Shown here one piece after another: positions 35,990 to 47,114 of a DNA stretch of 64,000 nt. The stretch covers positions 29,539,453-29,603,452 of the forward strand of contig CM046333.1 of NCBI GenBank assembly GCA_025403435.1, read 5' to 3'. The notes under the pieces were generated by a model. It saw only the letters and a list, made by a program, of their open reading frames with translations, did no database searches and had not been told where the DNA came from. This DNA is from Artocarpus heterophyllus (lineage: Eukaryota > Streptophyta > Magnoliopsida > Rosales > Moraceae). A program made the translations under genes and the position numbers. The stretch's first letter is position 1. Every line of letters starts with the position of its first letter.

Positions 35990-36765
35990 TAACCTTTTCA
36001 TAACTCAAATGGTATCTTTGGGACAGCCTTGGTCGGAACTCAGTTTAATATATACACAACTATCTTAAGAGCTTCAATCCACAAGGACTTAGGGAGATTG
36101 GAGCTACTCTACATACTCTATACCATGTCCATTAATGTCCGGTTTCTTCTCTCTGCCATACCATTATGATATGGGGAACCAGACATGGTGTATTAGGCAA
36201 CTATCCCATGCTCTTGAAGAAACTTTGGAAATGGACCTTGAGCTTGTCCATCCTCAGTGTATCTACCGTAATATTCTCCACCTCTATCTGTCCTCACAAT
36301 CTTAATTTGCTTTCCGCATTGTTTTTCTACTTTAGCCTTAAAAACTTTAAAGGCGTCCAATGCTTTGTCCTTTGTATGAAGCAAGTAGAGATATATGTAT
36401 TGTAAATAATCATTTATGAAATAGATGAAGTATTTTGGACCATATGACTCTATGTTTGGACTACAAATATCTGAATGTATGATTTCTAATATTTTTGAGC
36501 TCCTCTTAGCACCTTTCTTAGACTTGTTGATTAGCTTTCCCTTAATGCAACTTACACAAGTATCAAAGTCAGTAAAATCCAAAGTACTAAGTATTTTGTC
36601 GTTCACTAACCTTTTGATTCTCTCAATGGAGATATGTCTCAATCTCCGATGCCACAACATAGAGGAATCTTCATTTAAAACACAATGTTTAGTACCAGAT
36701 TGAACATGCATAGTAATATAAGATGATTCATTTTGCAAATTAATTGAGAAAAGACCATCATACAA
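35990..36765 (-). pseudogene. Copia GAG-pre-integrase and integrase core
   Basis: From 36765: MLWHRRLRHISIERIKRLV (HxxxH zinc-binding region) and CVSCIKGKL supply the His and Cys ligands. Then come the first catalytic block HSDICSP, INDYLQYIYLYLL (normally 'IDDYSRY', so one acidic residue is Asn) and the second block VRTDRGGEY. It is open to 36193; after that GSPYHNGMAERRNRTL continues with stops to about 35990. Confidence 0.85.
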
Positions 36766-36790
36766 GATACTATTCCCAACAAGATTAGAT

Positions 36791-37960
36791 TTATAAAATA
36801 AACTGAAGGATTCTTCTAAAAAAAGTAAAGCAATATCCTAAAGGTATAAGTCTTGATACAGAAATTAAGTTCCTAGAAAAGTTTGGAACATAAAATGTCT
36901 TATCTAATTCTAAAGTAAAACCACTGCTTAAAACTAAAGTGCATGTTCCTATAGCTTTCACATGTGAATGCATCTTATTTCCCGAAGAGATGCTTAGCTC
37001 ACTTCCCACTAGCTTCCTTAGGTTTCACATACCCGTAAGATATTCGCAATATGGATTGTAGATCCAGAATTAATCCACTATGTATTATAATTAATATTGA
37101 CCATATTAGGTTCAAAACAAACAAATGAGGCTGGATTACCTTTCCTCTCAAGCCAATTTTGAATTTTTCCACAATCCTTCTTCATGTGTCCCTTCTTTTT
37201 ATAGAAGAAACACTTGGATTCCTTCTTAATAACAACTTTGGAAGGTATTTTACCTTTCCCTTTATCCTTGGCTTAATTCTGGTCCTGATTCTAATTCTTT
37301 CCCTTGGTTGTTGTCAGTGTAGTTTCACCCATTTCCATTATAAGCCGGCCTTATTCTTGAGTACACATGGTCAGCAATCCATTGATTGACCATGTGTTTT
37401 TATGTGTGTTGTAAGACATTTTAAAGGGCCCATAATGCTTTGGAAGGGTGTTTAGAATGTAGTGCACCAGAAAAGAGTCAGACATATCCACCTCAAGGTT
37501 TTTAAGTTGAGCCACTATGTCCCTCATCTCCATGATGTGCTCACGCACACCTCTCACACTGGTGAGCCTTAAGGACGAGAACCTTATGATAAGGGTGCTA
37601 GCAAGTGCCTTATTTGAAGTTTCAAACTGCTCATCAATGGCCTTTAGTAATGCCCAGACTTTATCATACTGTTCGACGGAATCACGTATGCCAGCAAAGA
37701 TCTTGGTCTTTATGAACATGACGCTAAGGCGATTAGATCGCTCCTAACGCTCATAAAGAGCAATCTCATCTTGAGTGCTGGTTTCAGTAATTACGAGCTC
37801 ATCTTTTCTTATAGCATAATCAATGTCCATCCACCCTAAGTGAAGGAGAATTTCTCCTTCCAGACCTTATAGTTATCCCCTTTTAGTTCAAAGATATCAC
37901 ATCAAATATCAAAGAAATTCACAGGCTGTATGACTGCATAATTAAAACAAACATGCTTAT
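36791..37960 (-). pseudogene. Copia gag and protease region, dead
   Basis: The gag core (37351-37719) has UBN2-type sequence: VREHIMEMRDIVAQLKNLEV, LVHYILNTLPKHYGPF. Upstream pieces to about 37950 include the KGDNYKVWKEK start region. The zinc knuckle (about 37160-37215) reads CFFYKKKGHMKKDC, with the second Cys replaced by Tyr. The protease active site (about 37045-37085) reads WINSGSTIHIA, with Asn for the catalytic Asp. SGFTLELDKTFYVPNFSRNL follows at 36791-37009. Several stops. Confidence 0.85.
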
Positions 37961-38960
37961 AATCCAAATATTGAGACTAATAGACATAAATCATACTTTA
38001 CCAATGTAAATCATGCATAAAATCATGAATCAAGTGACATAAAATTTGCCTATGGGCCAAAGTTTTAATTCAATTAGATTCATTTAACTATATGATAAAA
38101 CTATCAAATTACGTTCCATTTCTTAATTCCTATGGGTAAATTAGAAAATATAATATGATATTTTATCCCAATTAGTCACACTAATATAATAAAAATTCTT
38201 ATGGGATAAAGTTTATTATATTAAGTATAACTAATTACAATAAATGTCCTTTAACTAAATGTGATTCTTAAACCAATTAATATATAATTTTGCATAATTA
38301 AAGGTGTTGTGGTTACGTTTTAATTATTCAAAATCATATGGATCACTAAGACATTTAATTTTTTTTGGTTGAAAAACGACATAAATGAGGGAAAAAGTCA
38401 TCAGGGTTTTACTGAATTGAAATGACAAGTTGTTTCACTTAATTAATTAATATACCCAAACACGACGTCGTTTTACAGAGAACGGCAATATATTTCTTAA
38501 TGAAAACGACATGTTGTTTTCAGTAACCTTTAAAAAAAATGACAACAACAGTCGTCTTCAACCTCCACTCGGGTATGAGCGACCCGGTTTCGACCCGAAA
38601 AAAAATCTGATGATTTCCAGCGATTCCGACGTCTCATTTAGCCATTTCAAATCCCAAAATGCTCAAAAATCAATATTTTGATGATTTGTGAACTTAAAAT
38701 GCATAATTAATGAAGAATTTACTTTGATCAGAAAATGCTTCTCACGGCCTTTTTTTTTTTTTTAATTTTATAGATCATCAAATGCGGCCAAACACAATGA
38801 TTTTAATCACAGAACATTAACAAAACATTAAACTAAGTGTTTTCTTGCATCAAAAATAAAAAATTCCAAGAGCACATTGAAGTTCATGGAACGGTTGTAT
38901 CTGCCATGTTTAAAGATGAAAATTGCTTAGAATTAAACACGTCAAGACAGAGGTTTTAAT

Positions 38961-38973
38961 GGCTCTGATGCCA
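38961..38973 (-). other. Primer binding site of the 6.1-kb copia element
   Basis: The minus strand reads TGGCATCAGAGCC next to the 5' LTR end, one base different from TGGTATCAGAGCC (initiator tRNA-Met type). About 1 kb of leader separates it from gag. Confidence 0.85.
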
Positions 38974-38974
38974 A

Positions 38975-39335
38975 ATAATAGTTGTTTATATTATTCATAA
39001 CAACTTAAAACCATAAAAACGGAAGCAAATTAGGATCGATTTATACCTCCTGCCATTGACGTGATTTCGGGCCGACTCCAACAACGTTTACAAACACTAT
39101 GCTCCTTGGATTTTCTGAGCACTCACAACCCTCACCAGAGAGTGTATTATTATTGAAAAAAGGAATTGTATGCCTAGGAACCCAAAACACAATTTCATTT
39201 ATAACCGTGGCCATCATACGATTAAGGCAGTTTTTTTACCAAAGAGTGACACAAGGCTTTGTGCAATTGAAAGTGGTTAACAATGTTCCACGTAGTTCAA
39301 TTATATGAGATCCTTGGACGTTCAAAGATCTAACA
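38975..39335 (-). repeat. 5' LTR of the 6.1-kb copia element
   Basis: Matches 33230-33585. On the minus strand it begins TGTTAGATCTTTGAACG at 39335 and ends just before the PBS. It is followed on the right by TTTAA and a poly-A tract. Confidence 0.9.
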
Positions 39336-40147
39336 TTTAAAACAAAAAAAAAAAAAAACCCCACAATACATGCTATCTATTGATTACATTTCTGCGTCCT
39401 ACATTTTCCAAAGTTTTGTTCTAAATATTTATAATAATAATCTTACACGTACCCTTTTCCAAAGATTATATATTAAGATTCATATGCCAACTCATCATGA
39501 CCAAGTGCCGTAGGTTATCTGTATTGTAGTTTTTTTTGGAAGCTCTCTTGATAGTATATATATTTTTACCGTTAGATTAACTATTTAATTGTATGATATT
39601 CGAATAATTATGTTAAAAATTTATAACGGGTGACGTAAAACTACATGTTGATAGGATAAAAATAATTATTCTACAATAAGTTGTGCCTTTTTTATATTTA
39701 TTGCATTAATATATATGTCAAGAAGATTCCAATACTTATCCGCACGGATTCACTTTCCTTTGGTTGTTCCTTATGATGCAATTAACCTGACTCAGAAAGA
39801 TGCAAAACAGATGAGCACTAGAAGGGGAAAAAAATAAAAGGAAATAAATATGTACGTGTTTTACTATTTAGGAAAAAAATTAATCGTGGATCTTTAGCAA
39901 GTATATTGAGGCATGAAGTTTCTGAATGTTTTGTTGTTTCTTACCATACACGGATAAAATTGTGAGTTAATGGGGGTTTTGTTGCCATATAAGGACCAAA
40001 TAAAGGCCAAGAAATATCGCACATAGAAAAATGGTTCTATATGCATGCAAGGCAAGTGTCTGTTTGCTGATGCAGACTTACCTATTAGGCCGTCAAGAGT
40101 GATCTGAATGACGACATTCACCAAATGACAATAAATGAAAGTTAGAT
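39336..40147. other. KAO upstream region, no gene recognised
   Basis: AT-rich 0.8 kb between the copia LTR and the KAO TATA box. Contains A- and T-tracts. A short open frame on the minus strand has no domain. It presumably carries KAO promoter elements, but no specific site can be named with confidence. Confidence 0.4.
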
Positions 40148-40155
40148 TATAAATA
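40148..40155 (+). promoter_or_regulatory. KAO: Probable TATA box of KAO
   Basis: TATAAATA about 440 bp upstream of the KAO start codon, followed after about 25-35 bp by a pyrimidine-rich stretch (CCATCTCTCCCCACCC), a usual start-site setting in plants. The leader would be about 410 nt long. Confidence 0.55.
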
Positions 40156-40372
40156 GGCCGGCTTATCCCTTCCATCTCTCCCCACCCATTACCAAATTTT
40201 CACCATTCCAAACCAATCCCATTAAAGTACCATTAGATCTTCTCTCTTCCTTTTTTTTTTTTTTTCTTCACTTTTTCATCTTCACAGTTTGACAAAAAGT
40301 CACACCCCCTTCTTCTCTCTCCTCCTCCTCTCCATTTTTCTTCGTCTTTGATTTTCACTCCACTTGGAATAA

Positions 40373-40389
40373 TCTCTCTCTCTCTCTCT
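40373..40389 (+). repeat. CT microsatellite in the KAO leader
   Basis: (TC)8-type run, a common feature of plant 5' leaders. T-rich and CCTCCT tracts lie just upstream (40245-40335). Confidence 0.8.
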
Positions 40390-40401
40390 ATCTTCTTGTC
40401 C

Positions 40402-40480
40402 ATGTCCTTTTGAGCATGCAAAAGCTATAGATACAAGGACATATATAGAAAAACAGTAATACATGTATAGGTGTACATAG
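40402..40480 (+). promoter_or_regulatory. Three very short upstream ORFs in the KAO leader
   Basis: ATG-TCC-TTT-TGA (40402-40413), ATG-CAA-AAG-CTA-TAG (40416-40430) and a six-codon frame ending TAG (40463-40480) precede the main start. If the leader begins near the TATA box they would be transcribed and could lower translation of KAO. Confidence 0.5.
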
Positions 40481-40595
40481 GGAGTGCTTGTTTGTTAGCA
40501 GTACTGCTCAGTATCACAATCAGTCACAAATCAATCAATTAAACAAGAGAGTAGTACAAGAAGAGAGATTTGTGATTTTTTTTTTTTGGGTATTA

Positions 40596-40831
40596 ATGGA
40601 ATTGGAGTTTGGTTCAGTGGTCCTGGCATTGTTGAGCTGTGGTTGTGTTGTGGTGCTGAAATGGCTTCTGAGGAATGTGAATTGGTGGCTGTATGAAGCC
40701 AAGTTGGGTGATAAGCAATACTCTCTCCCACCAGGCGATTTGGGTTGGCCTCTTATTGGGAACATGTGGTCGTTCCTCAGAGCCTTCAAGTCCTCTAATC
40801 CTGACTCTTTCATTTCTTCATTTGTTTCCAG
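40596..40831 (+). CDS. KAO: ent-Kaurenoic acid oxidase (CYP88A), exon 1
   Basis: KAO is an ER-bound P450 that converts ent-kaurenoic acid to GA12 in three steps of gibberellin synthesis. This exon encodes residues 1-78 plus two bases of codon 79. It has an N-terminal membrane anchor (about residues 6-24), then WWLYEAKLGDKQYS and the proline-rich hinge LPPGDLGWPLIGN (44-56). SFLRAFKSSNPDSF follows. These motifs are closely similar to CYP88A proteins of other dicots and less like CYP88D. The ATG at 40596 gives the usual N-terminal length; a longer open frame upstream has no in-frame ATG. The donor is AG/GTACAA at 40831/40832, phase 2. Confidence 0.93.
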
Positions 40832-43087
40832 GTACAATACCAGATCTTTCTCTCTCTAGAAACGTAATTAACTTATACATCTATACATCTATATATAAAC
40901 ATATATTATAAGTCTCTTTTGTATTTTTGCCACTGGTTATGTTTTGTGCTAGTGTCTACGTCTTCCATGTACCTTAGTGGGTTCGGGATCAAGAGAGGAT
41001 CATGTAGGCTCTAAGCTGGGCTTTTTTGTCATTTTAACTGTCACATAATCCAATTTTATATTATCCTTTTCTCTCTCTTTCACTCACATACAAATTTACA
41101 CATGTTTCATTATATTAATGTTACAACTTATGTGCTGGATCAAGGTTTTTGTATTCATTACCAAAAACCAAAAACAAAAAAAGTTGGTTTGTATTGTTTT
41201 ATAATTGTATATAATATATATAAGCTATTGTGTGTACAGAAAATGGCATTCTGTAATCAGTGAACCAAAATCCCCCTTTTTTCATCGTTATTTTGATTAG
41301 GTATATTATAAGGTTTTATCTTAAAATCAAAAAATAAACAACCAAATTCATATTAGCGGACAAAGCTTGTTTGTTTTGGCCGTTCATTCCAAACTCCTTT
41401 GATTCTATTGCTCTGGATGTCTCATCGGCATGTGGGTCCTACCTAATAGTGGGGTCCAACGTGGTTTGGAAGGCCTCATTCTCATGGTAGTCGTAGGGTC
41501 CGTTTGATAATGGATTCTAATTGTGCTGATTCAAATTATTTTGATTTGAATTATGCGATTTGAAATATATAATTTGAATTGCTATTACATAAATAAAATT
41601 TAAATTTGTGTTTGGATAGATAATAAAAAAAGTTTTTGATTAATTGATAAATCTAACAAAATCTTAACGCTGATGATATTAAAAAATATACAATATGCAT
41701 TGTGATTTAATCCTCTCTTTATTAGGAATGTAATGAAACAAGAATCATCTTAATTGGTCATCAAATAAAAAAGATGATTTTTTTCCACAAATATATGAGA
41801 GAGAATATGAAATTTTATTGTAGTAAACTGATTTGAGTCTAAAAAGTTTAAAAGAGATAGAACTCTAAAAACTTGGATTCACAGGATTTATTTGATTTGA
41901 ATTTTAAAGGAAGCAAACATCTATTCAAAAGATTCTTTAGATTTAAAGTTCAAAGTGTTAACTTAATACGCCAAACAAACGGGTCTAGTGGACCATATGC
42001 ATATAAATATATAGATACATGTCCTGCACACAGATTGTAGCTGTGGGATATACAGAAAACAATTTCTAGTGGATTAACTGAGAGTTCCTAAGTTCTCCTT
42101 CAATTTGAAGCAAGGAATAAAGTTGTAGTAAAAATAATAGAATAAATGGTTCTGTGTTTTATGGGGTGAGATGTGATTATTTTAAATTTGCATACATGGG
42201 ATTTGACATTTTTCTTTTTTCAATTTTAATTTTGGCTTTTGCACCAGTGGCCTCAAGCTCTTGACATCTGTATGACTAAGAATAACTATGCCTTCAATGC
42301 AACCAATTTATTTTGTTCGATAATGCAAAAGGGGTTGCCCTTTACTAGTAGTAGATAGCATACAAATACAACATATATATATATATATATATAACACGGT
42401 AATGTGGTGGTCCTTGACCTATTTGGTCAGAGGTGTGGAGGAATCTTTATAGAAATTCTGCTTTGACACAATATTAGATAAACATCTGTTGTGCTTATGC
42501 TTGTGCTTTTCTTTTCTTTTCTTTTTTTTTTCATTTTTTATGTCACTTAATTCAATATAACAGAGTCAATAATCATTAATTGCAAGCTGTTACATATTTG
42601 TAACTGGATTCTCCACTCTTTCCTTCACTGAATTTCGATCTTATTTGAGTCTTTATCTTCGCTTTTGTCTTCGGAATTTCTAAGTGTATCTCCTGAAATG
42701 ATACAAAAATATATTGATATTTTTAAAACGTATAATAATTTAACATTGTCTACTAGCTGAGCTGTATCATGCATTTGATGGTTATGAAAATGGTAAGAAA
42801 AGAAGGGAGAAAATGAATGGCAGACATTTAAACACTGTATAAATTATTAGCAGATGACATAGCTACTGGGGGTGATGGAGATGTTTCTAATGTGTCCTGC
42901 TTTTGGAAAACATGAATTTAATGTATAAATTTAGAAGTCTCTGATTCTCTTATCTCATCCCAACATGCTCAAACATGCACAGACAAACCAGCAGTATTTT
43001 GCTTGCACTAAGGCTCAATAATTCATCTACTTTTTCAAGAGCAGATGAAAATAACTGCCAAAAACAAACATTTATTGCGTGTTTTAG
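40832..43087 (+). other. KAO intron 1 (2256 bp)
   Basis: GT at 40832 and TTTTAG ending at 43087. Contains a probable MITE (41494-41987), a TA microsatellite (42370-42392) and a T-rich tract. The join restores the Arg codon AG/G followed by Tyr-Gly, as expected for CYP88A. Confidence 0.9.
41494..41987. mobile_element. Probable hAT-type MITE in KAO intron 1
   Basis: About 494 bp with inverted ends TAGGGTCCGTTTG (left) and TAGACCCGTTTGTTTG (right, minus strand). The interior is AT-rich with no coding capacity. The GGTCCGTTTG type of end is common in plant hAT-related MITEs. An 8-bp target duplication is not clear. Confidence 0.5.
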
Positions 43088-43439
43088 GTATGGGCATACA
43101 GGAATGTACAAGTCCTTCATGTTCGGGAACCCAAGTATCATTGTCACGACACCAGAAACCTGCAAGCGAGTATTGACGGATGATGAATCATTTAAGCCAG
43201 GCTGGCCTTTTTCGACCGTGGAACTCATCGGGAAGAAGTCGTTCATTGGCATTTCTTATGAAGAACACAAGCGTCTGAGGAAGTTAACAGCTGCTCCAGT
43301 GAATGGCCATGAAGCATTGTCCATTTATATTCAATACATTGAGGAGAATGTAGTTTCTTCCTTGAAAAAATGGTCTACCATGGGACAAATAGAGTTCTTG
43401 ACACAAGTCCGAAAACTCACTTTTAGGATCATAATGTAC
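43088..43439 (+). CDS. KAO: ent-Kaurenoic acid oxidase (CYP88A), exon 2 (truncated at 3' end)
   Basis: Continues from exon 1 and encodes the last base of codon 79 and residues 80-196. Motifs in order: MFGNPSIIVTTPETCKRVLT, FKPGWPFSTVELIGKKSF, the C-helix region EEHKRLRKLTAAPVNGHEAL, YIQYIEENV, and LTFRIIMY, at which homology ends. Known CYP88A proteins continue with IFL... and reach about 490 residues. Here the next bases belong to the interior of a copia LTR, and a stop comes 10 codons later. The I-helix, ExxR and heme Cys motifs are therefore missing from this window. A GT inside codon 195/196 (43436-43437) could be a donor, but it lacks a good consensus, so disruption is more likely than a normal exon end. 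Confidence 0.9.
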
Positions 43440-44612
43440 AAAATTAATTTAACTAATAAACAGACATGAATTATTTGATTCTTTCAAATTTTAAACCAAT
43501 CTGATAAATCCGACATAAGTCACCAATTATTGAAAAAGTATGTCGTATCGTTACAGGATTTTGTGAGCTAGCAAAGGGGACCAAAATGGACCTATAAAGT
43601 TCAAGCTCACGATAATTATAAAACCCAATATCCCAGATATACATTTCATAATTATCAACTTCAACGCTACTCCACTAAAAGCTTGGAGCTGCACTCTCGA
43701 ACTTTATAGAATTACGAAGCCTGTATAGCTAAGTCTCCATGACATATTAAAGTGTATCGTATCCCCATATGATAATCCATAATTAGCTTAAGAAAAAGTT
43801 CTATCTTACTTTCCCGATTATTTTTATCTTACGTTCCATTATCTCACCATTAGAAAACTTACCATCCAAAGATAGTATACCATTCGGTTACACCTATGTA
43901 TCCAAATGGTTGAGCGCTCCGGTTTTCTAATTACAGGATAACGCATATAAGAGGATATCATTACTCCTAAAGAGGAGCTATGGATTCCATATCTATGAAT
44001 AACAAGTCTACGCTATCAAGAGTCATGCCTCCAACGTACCGGCATGCATACCACTATTGAGATGTGGGAGTCACCCTTTGGTACATCAAAAGACATAAGT
44101 CGAGACAACGGGCCCACTATCCATCTCAGGATTAAGATACAATACAAATGATTGTCTAAAGTGAATCGATTTGCCAAGATAGAATTATTAATCCAAATCA
44201 ATTCACTTTGTGTCCTGATCCAACACATCGTCACCTATGACAACGTGCCAATGTTTCTATTCACGGAGTCCAACTCCGATGGTCAAGACAAACCATCTCC
44301 CAATAGGGATATAGACAACATAACAATCTTTGCATGAATAAAGCACCCAACTTTATTCCCTCGATTGCGGATCATATGTTTTAGACCGTCACCTTAAGAA
44401 TCGTGTCTTCAGCATAATCAGTCCATTATATGCCTAATTCTTAAAGGTTTAGACTGACAGTCTCAGACTACTGTTTGCTTAACATACATTCAACAAATAT
44501 GAACGTAAAGAGGACAATATTTGGTATATGTAAATAAATAAATTCTTTATTGATAAAAAATGTCTCCAAAAATGTATTACATTTTTACTCCTTAGGGCAT
44601 ACATATCCAACA
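43440..44612 (-). repeat. Copy 2: truncated copia LTR joined to KAO exon 2
   Basis: Same LTR as 1-1029, but here its left part is visible. From 43440 it aligns with about 4345 onward of the LTR at 3532-5449, for example AAAATTAATTTAACTAATAAAC versus AAAATTAATTCAACCAATAAAC. It lacks the roughly 800 bp that hold the TATA box, R and U5. The left edge is thus a break inside the LTR and not an integration end. The right end is TGTTGGATATG on the minus strand at 44612. Confidence 0.8.
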
Positions 44613-44628
44613 CATACCTCATAAAGCA

Positions 44629-45668
44629 CAAGTTGGCTACTTCCCTCAGCTCATCATCTTTGGGTCTTCAGATTTAAGCTCGTTCTAGGTAGCTTGGAAA
44701 ACTTTCTTCATTGCCTTCTGTCCACCTTTCTTTTTTTAGAGGACAATTTGGTCTTATATGATTGGGTTTTTTTTACAATCATAACAAATTACCTCATGTT
44801 TCTTTGATTTCTCTCCTTGATCTTCTTTTTAGCTAGTACCTTTGATCCAGTTGAATTTTCTATAGAACTTTTTATATTTCTTTGTAGGCATCACCATTTC
44901 TTCAAAGTCCTTAGAATTGAGGCTTTTATCTTCATCATTTTTGTCATATTCATCATCGAGAATGGAGACTTTCAAAGCCATTTCTTTCTTCTTTTTATCT
45001 TCTTCTTCTATTTGATTTTGCCTTCGGGTAATCTCATGAGTCATAAAAGAACCAACTAGTTCTTCCAATGGTAGGGTTGAAAGGTCCATTGCTTCTTCTA
45101 AACTGGTTCTCTTGACGTGCCATGAGCTTGGAAAGGATCTTATGAGTTTTCTTACTAATTCACTTCGTGTAAAGGTCCTACCAAGAGAGTTTAAACCATT
45201 AACTATATCTATAAATCTAGTATACATTTCGCCAATAATTTCATCAGCTTTCAATTTAAACATTTCATAGTCATGTAAGAGAAAATTAATTTGATCTCCT
45301 TGACTTAATTTGTGCCTTCATATGCAACTTGAAAGTGCACCATATTTCTTGTGCAAATGTGCATGAAGCGATTCTGTTAAATTTATTTCTATCTAAAGCA
45401 CAATAGAAAATGTTTATAGCTCTAGCATTTAATGACAATTTCTTTTTATCTTCATCACTATATTCTTTGGGTTCTTTGGAACTAAAATCTTTTCAACTTC
45501 TTTCATTGGTTTAAAAGATCCATTTTCAACAATATCCCAAAGATCATAGTCAACAAATTATGAATAAATAGTCATTCTAGTTTCTTAATAATTATAATCA
45601 ATTCTATTGAAAAAGGGAGGTTTGTTAGTAGTGTGACCTTTCGAGTTTTGAAAACTTTGAGTGGCCAT
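44629..45668 (-). pseudogene. Copy 2: Ty1/copia gag pseudogene
   Basis: Counterpart of 1045-2084, with the UBN2 core open at 44829-45263 and a few residue changes (for example FTRSELVRKLIRSFPSS). The A run in the zinc knuckle is one base shorter (8 instead of 9), which shifts the frame after CYDCKK. The N-terminus from 45668 has PPFFNRIDYNY followed by a stop. Confidence 0.85.
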
Positions 45669-45706
45669 GCTCAAAATTGTAAAATTGTTTTGAAAAAAAA
45701 GTTCAA

Positions 45707-45725
45707 CCTTCCTACTCTGATACCA
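45707..45725 (-). other. Copy 2: primer binding site
   Basis: TGGTATCAGAGTAGGAAGG on the minus strand, one base different from copy 1. Confidence 0.85.
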
Positions 45726-47023
45726 ATTTTTAGCCCAAGAATAGCTACCCAACAGGGGGTAAATTGGGTTTTTAAAAATTTTATAATTGTTGGAATTTTT
45801 TTTATGATTACTCAAATAACAAATGTACAAACAACTATAATTGCATAAAATTAACGGGATAAGGGAAAAGAGATTCAAACGCTATTTATAGTGGTTCAGT
45901 AATATGTCTACGTCCACTGTTCCGAGCAAGACCTTCTCTTGACCTCTTCCACTATTTTGATCATATTTTCGGCACAATCACTCCAATTACAATTCGGTAA
46001 CTTGTCTACCCAAGACTCACCACAACCTCTTATAATCCACCAATTTTACAAAGATTGCTAACCAAAATAACCCCCAAATTTACAAAGGCTTTGGAAACCC
46101 AATTTACTTGGTTTTACTAGTGTTTGAAGGTTTAAGCTCACTTCTCACAACTCCAAGGAAGGCTTAAAATACAATATGAAGTATCCTAGGAGATGATTAG
46201 TACACAAAGAAGATTTTTAACAAATTAGGCTCAAGAATGATTGAAAGGCTTGTTGAACACTTAGAAAATAGTACAAAGATGTTTGTTAGTGTTCTTGGAT
46301 ATAAAATGATTAAAAAATGAGGCTATTTATAGGCTATAACTCGACATTAGCCATTTATAGCCGTTTGAGGTGCATTTGCAATAGTTAGAAAATTAGCCAT
46401 TAGACTGCGTGATAGACCGCCATACACATGGCTCGGTCTGCCACGCTGCTGCCAAAACCAACCTCTTTCTATGCTGGTGCAGTCAACTGTAGTGCACTAG
46501 GCGAGGTTAACCGTGCCTCTGGCAAATGCTTGGGCACCAATTTTGTTTCAAAAGTTATAAAAACAATTTTATAAACCAATTTATTTTAAAATAGATTTGA
46601 AAACATGTTTAACATTGATCTTTAGTCTTGAAAAATTTGTAGCAAGTAAGAATAAGTAAGAACAATTTTTACAAGACTAAAAAATATTTTCTATAATTTA
46701 AAGATGATAACTAAAATGTTAGAAATCAATTGAAAAATAAATTCCTTGAGCCAATTGAACTTGATAAAAATTTCATGCATGCTCTCCATTATACAAGCTT
46801 AAAAATAAAGTATAAACCTATTCTTCATGCTTGTTGATGTCATTTCTTCAATATTTAAGCTCTTGATAAATTGATCCATCTTCCTTTTAATTTCTTTTGA
46901 GATGATAAATTTCTTTCAAATATCTTGAGATGCTAAAATAATAATACTAAATGGCTCTGCACATTCAAGGTAAATTATAAGCACTTAAGCAATTAATTAT
47001 TTGTTATCATCAAAATAAATATA
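45726..47023 (-). repeat. Copy 2: 5' LTR of the gag-bearing copia element
   Basis: Counterpart of 2142-3440 with scattered substitutions, several of them C/T or G/A differences in the GC-rich island at 46400-46530. The TATA box is retained near 46320. Confidence 0.6.
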
Positions 47024-47114
47024 AATAATTCATTTGAAACCTTGGGTCTAATATGATGTACATAGAGAGACCACAAACTCGTAAAATCAATGTAAAACCT
47101 CACTTTGATACCAA

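Larger units (their letters stand above)
33230..39335 (-). mobile_element. Ty1/copia retrotransposon, 6.1 kb, decayed but structurally complete
   Basis: Minus-strand element with the order 5' LTR (38975-39335), PBS, gag, protease, integrase, RT, RNase H, PPT, 3' LTR (33230-33585). All copia domains can be found, separated by stops and frameshifts. Flanking 5-bp target duplications are not clear (left ATTTA/TTTAT, right TTTAA). The LTRs differ at many positions (roughly 85% identical by eye), so the insertion is old. It lies about 0.8 kb upstream of the KAO TATA box, in the opposite orientation. Confidence 0.92.

Noticed and set aside
40535..40837. Minus-strand frame opposite KAO exon 1
   Set aside because: Shadow of the conserved exon on the other strand.
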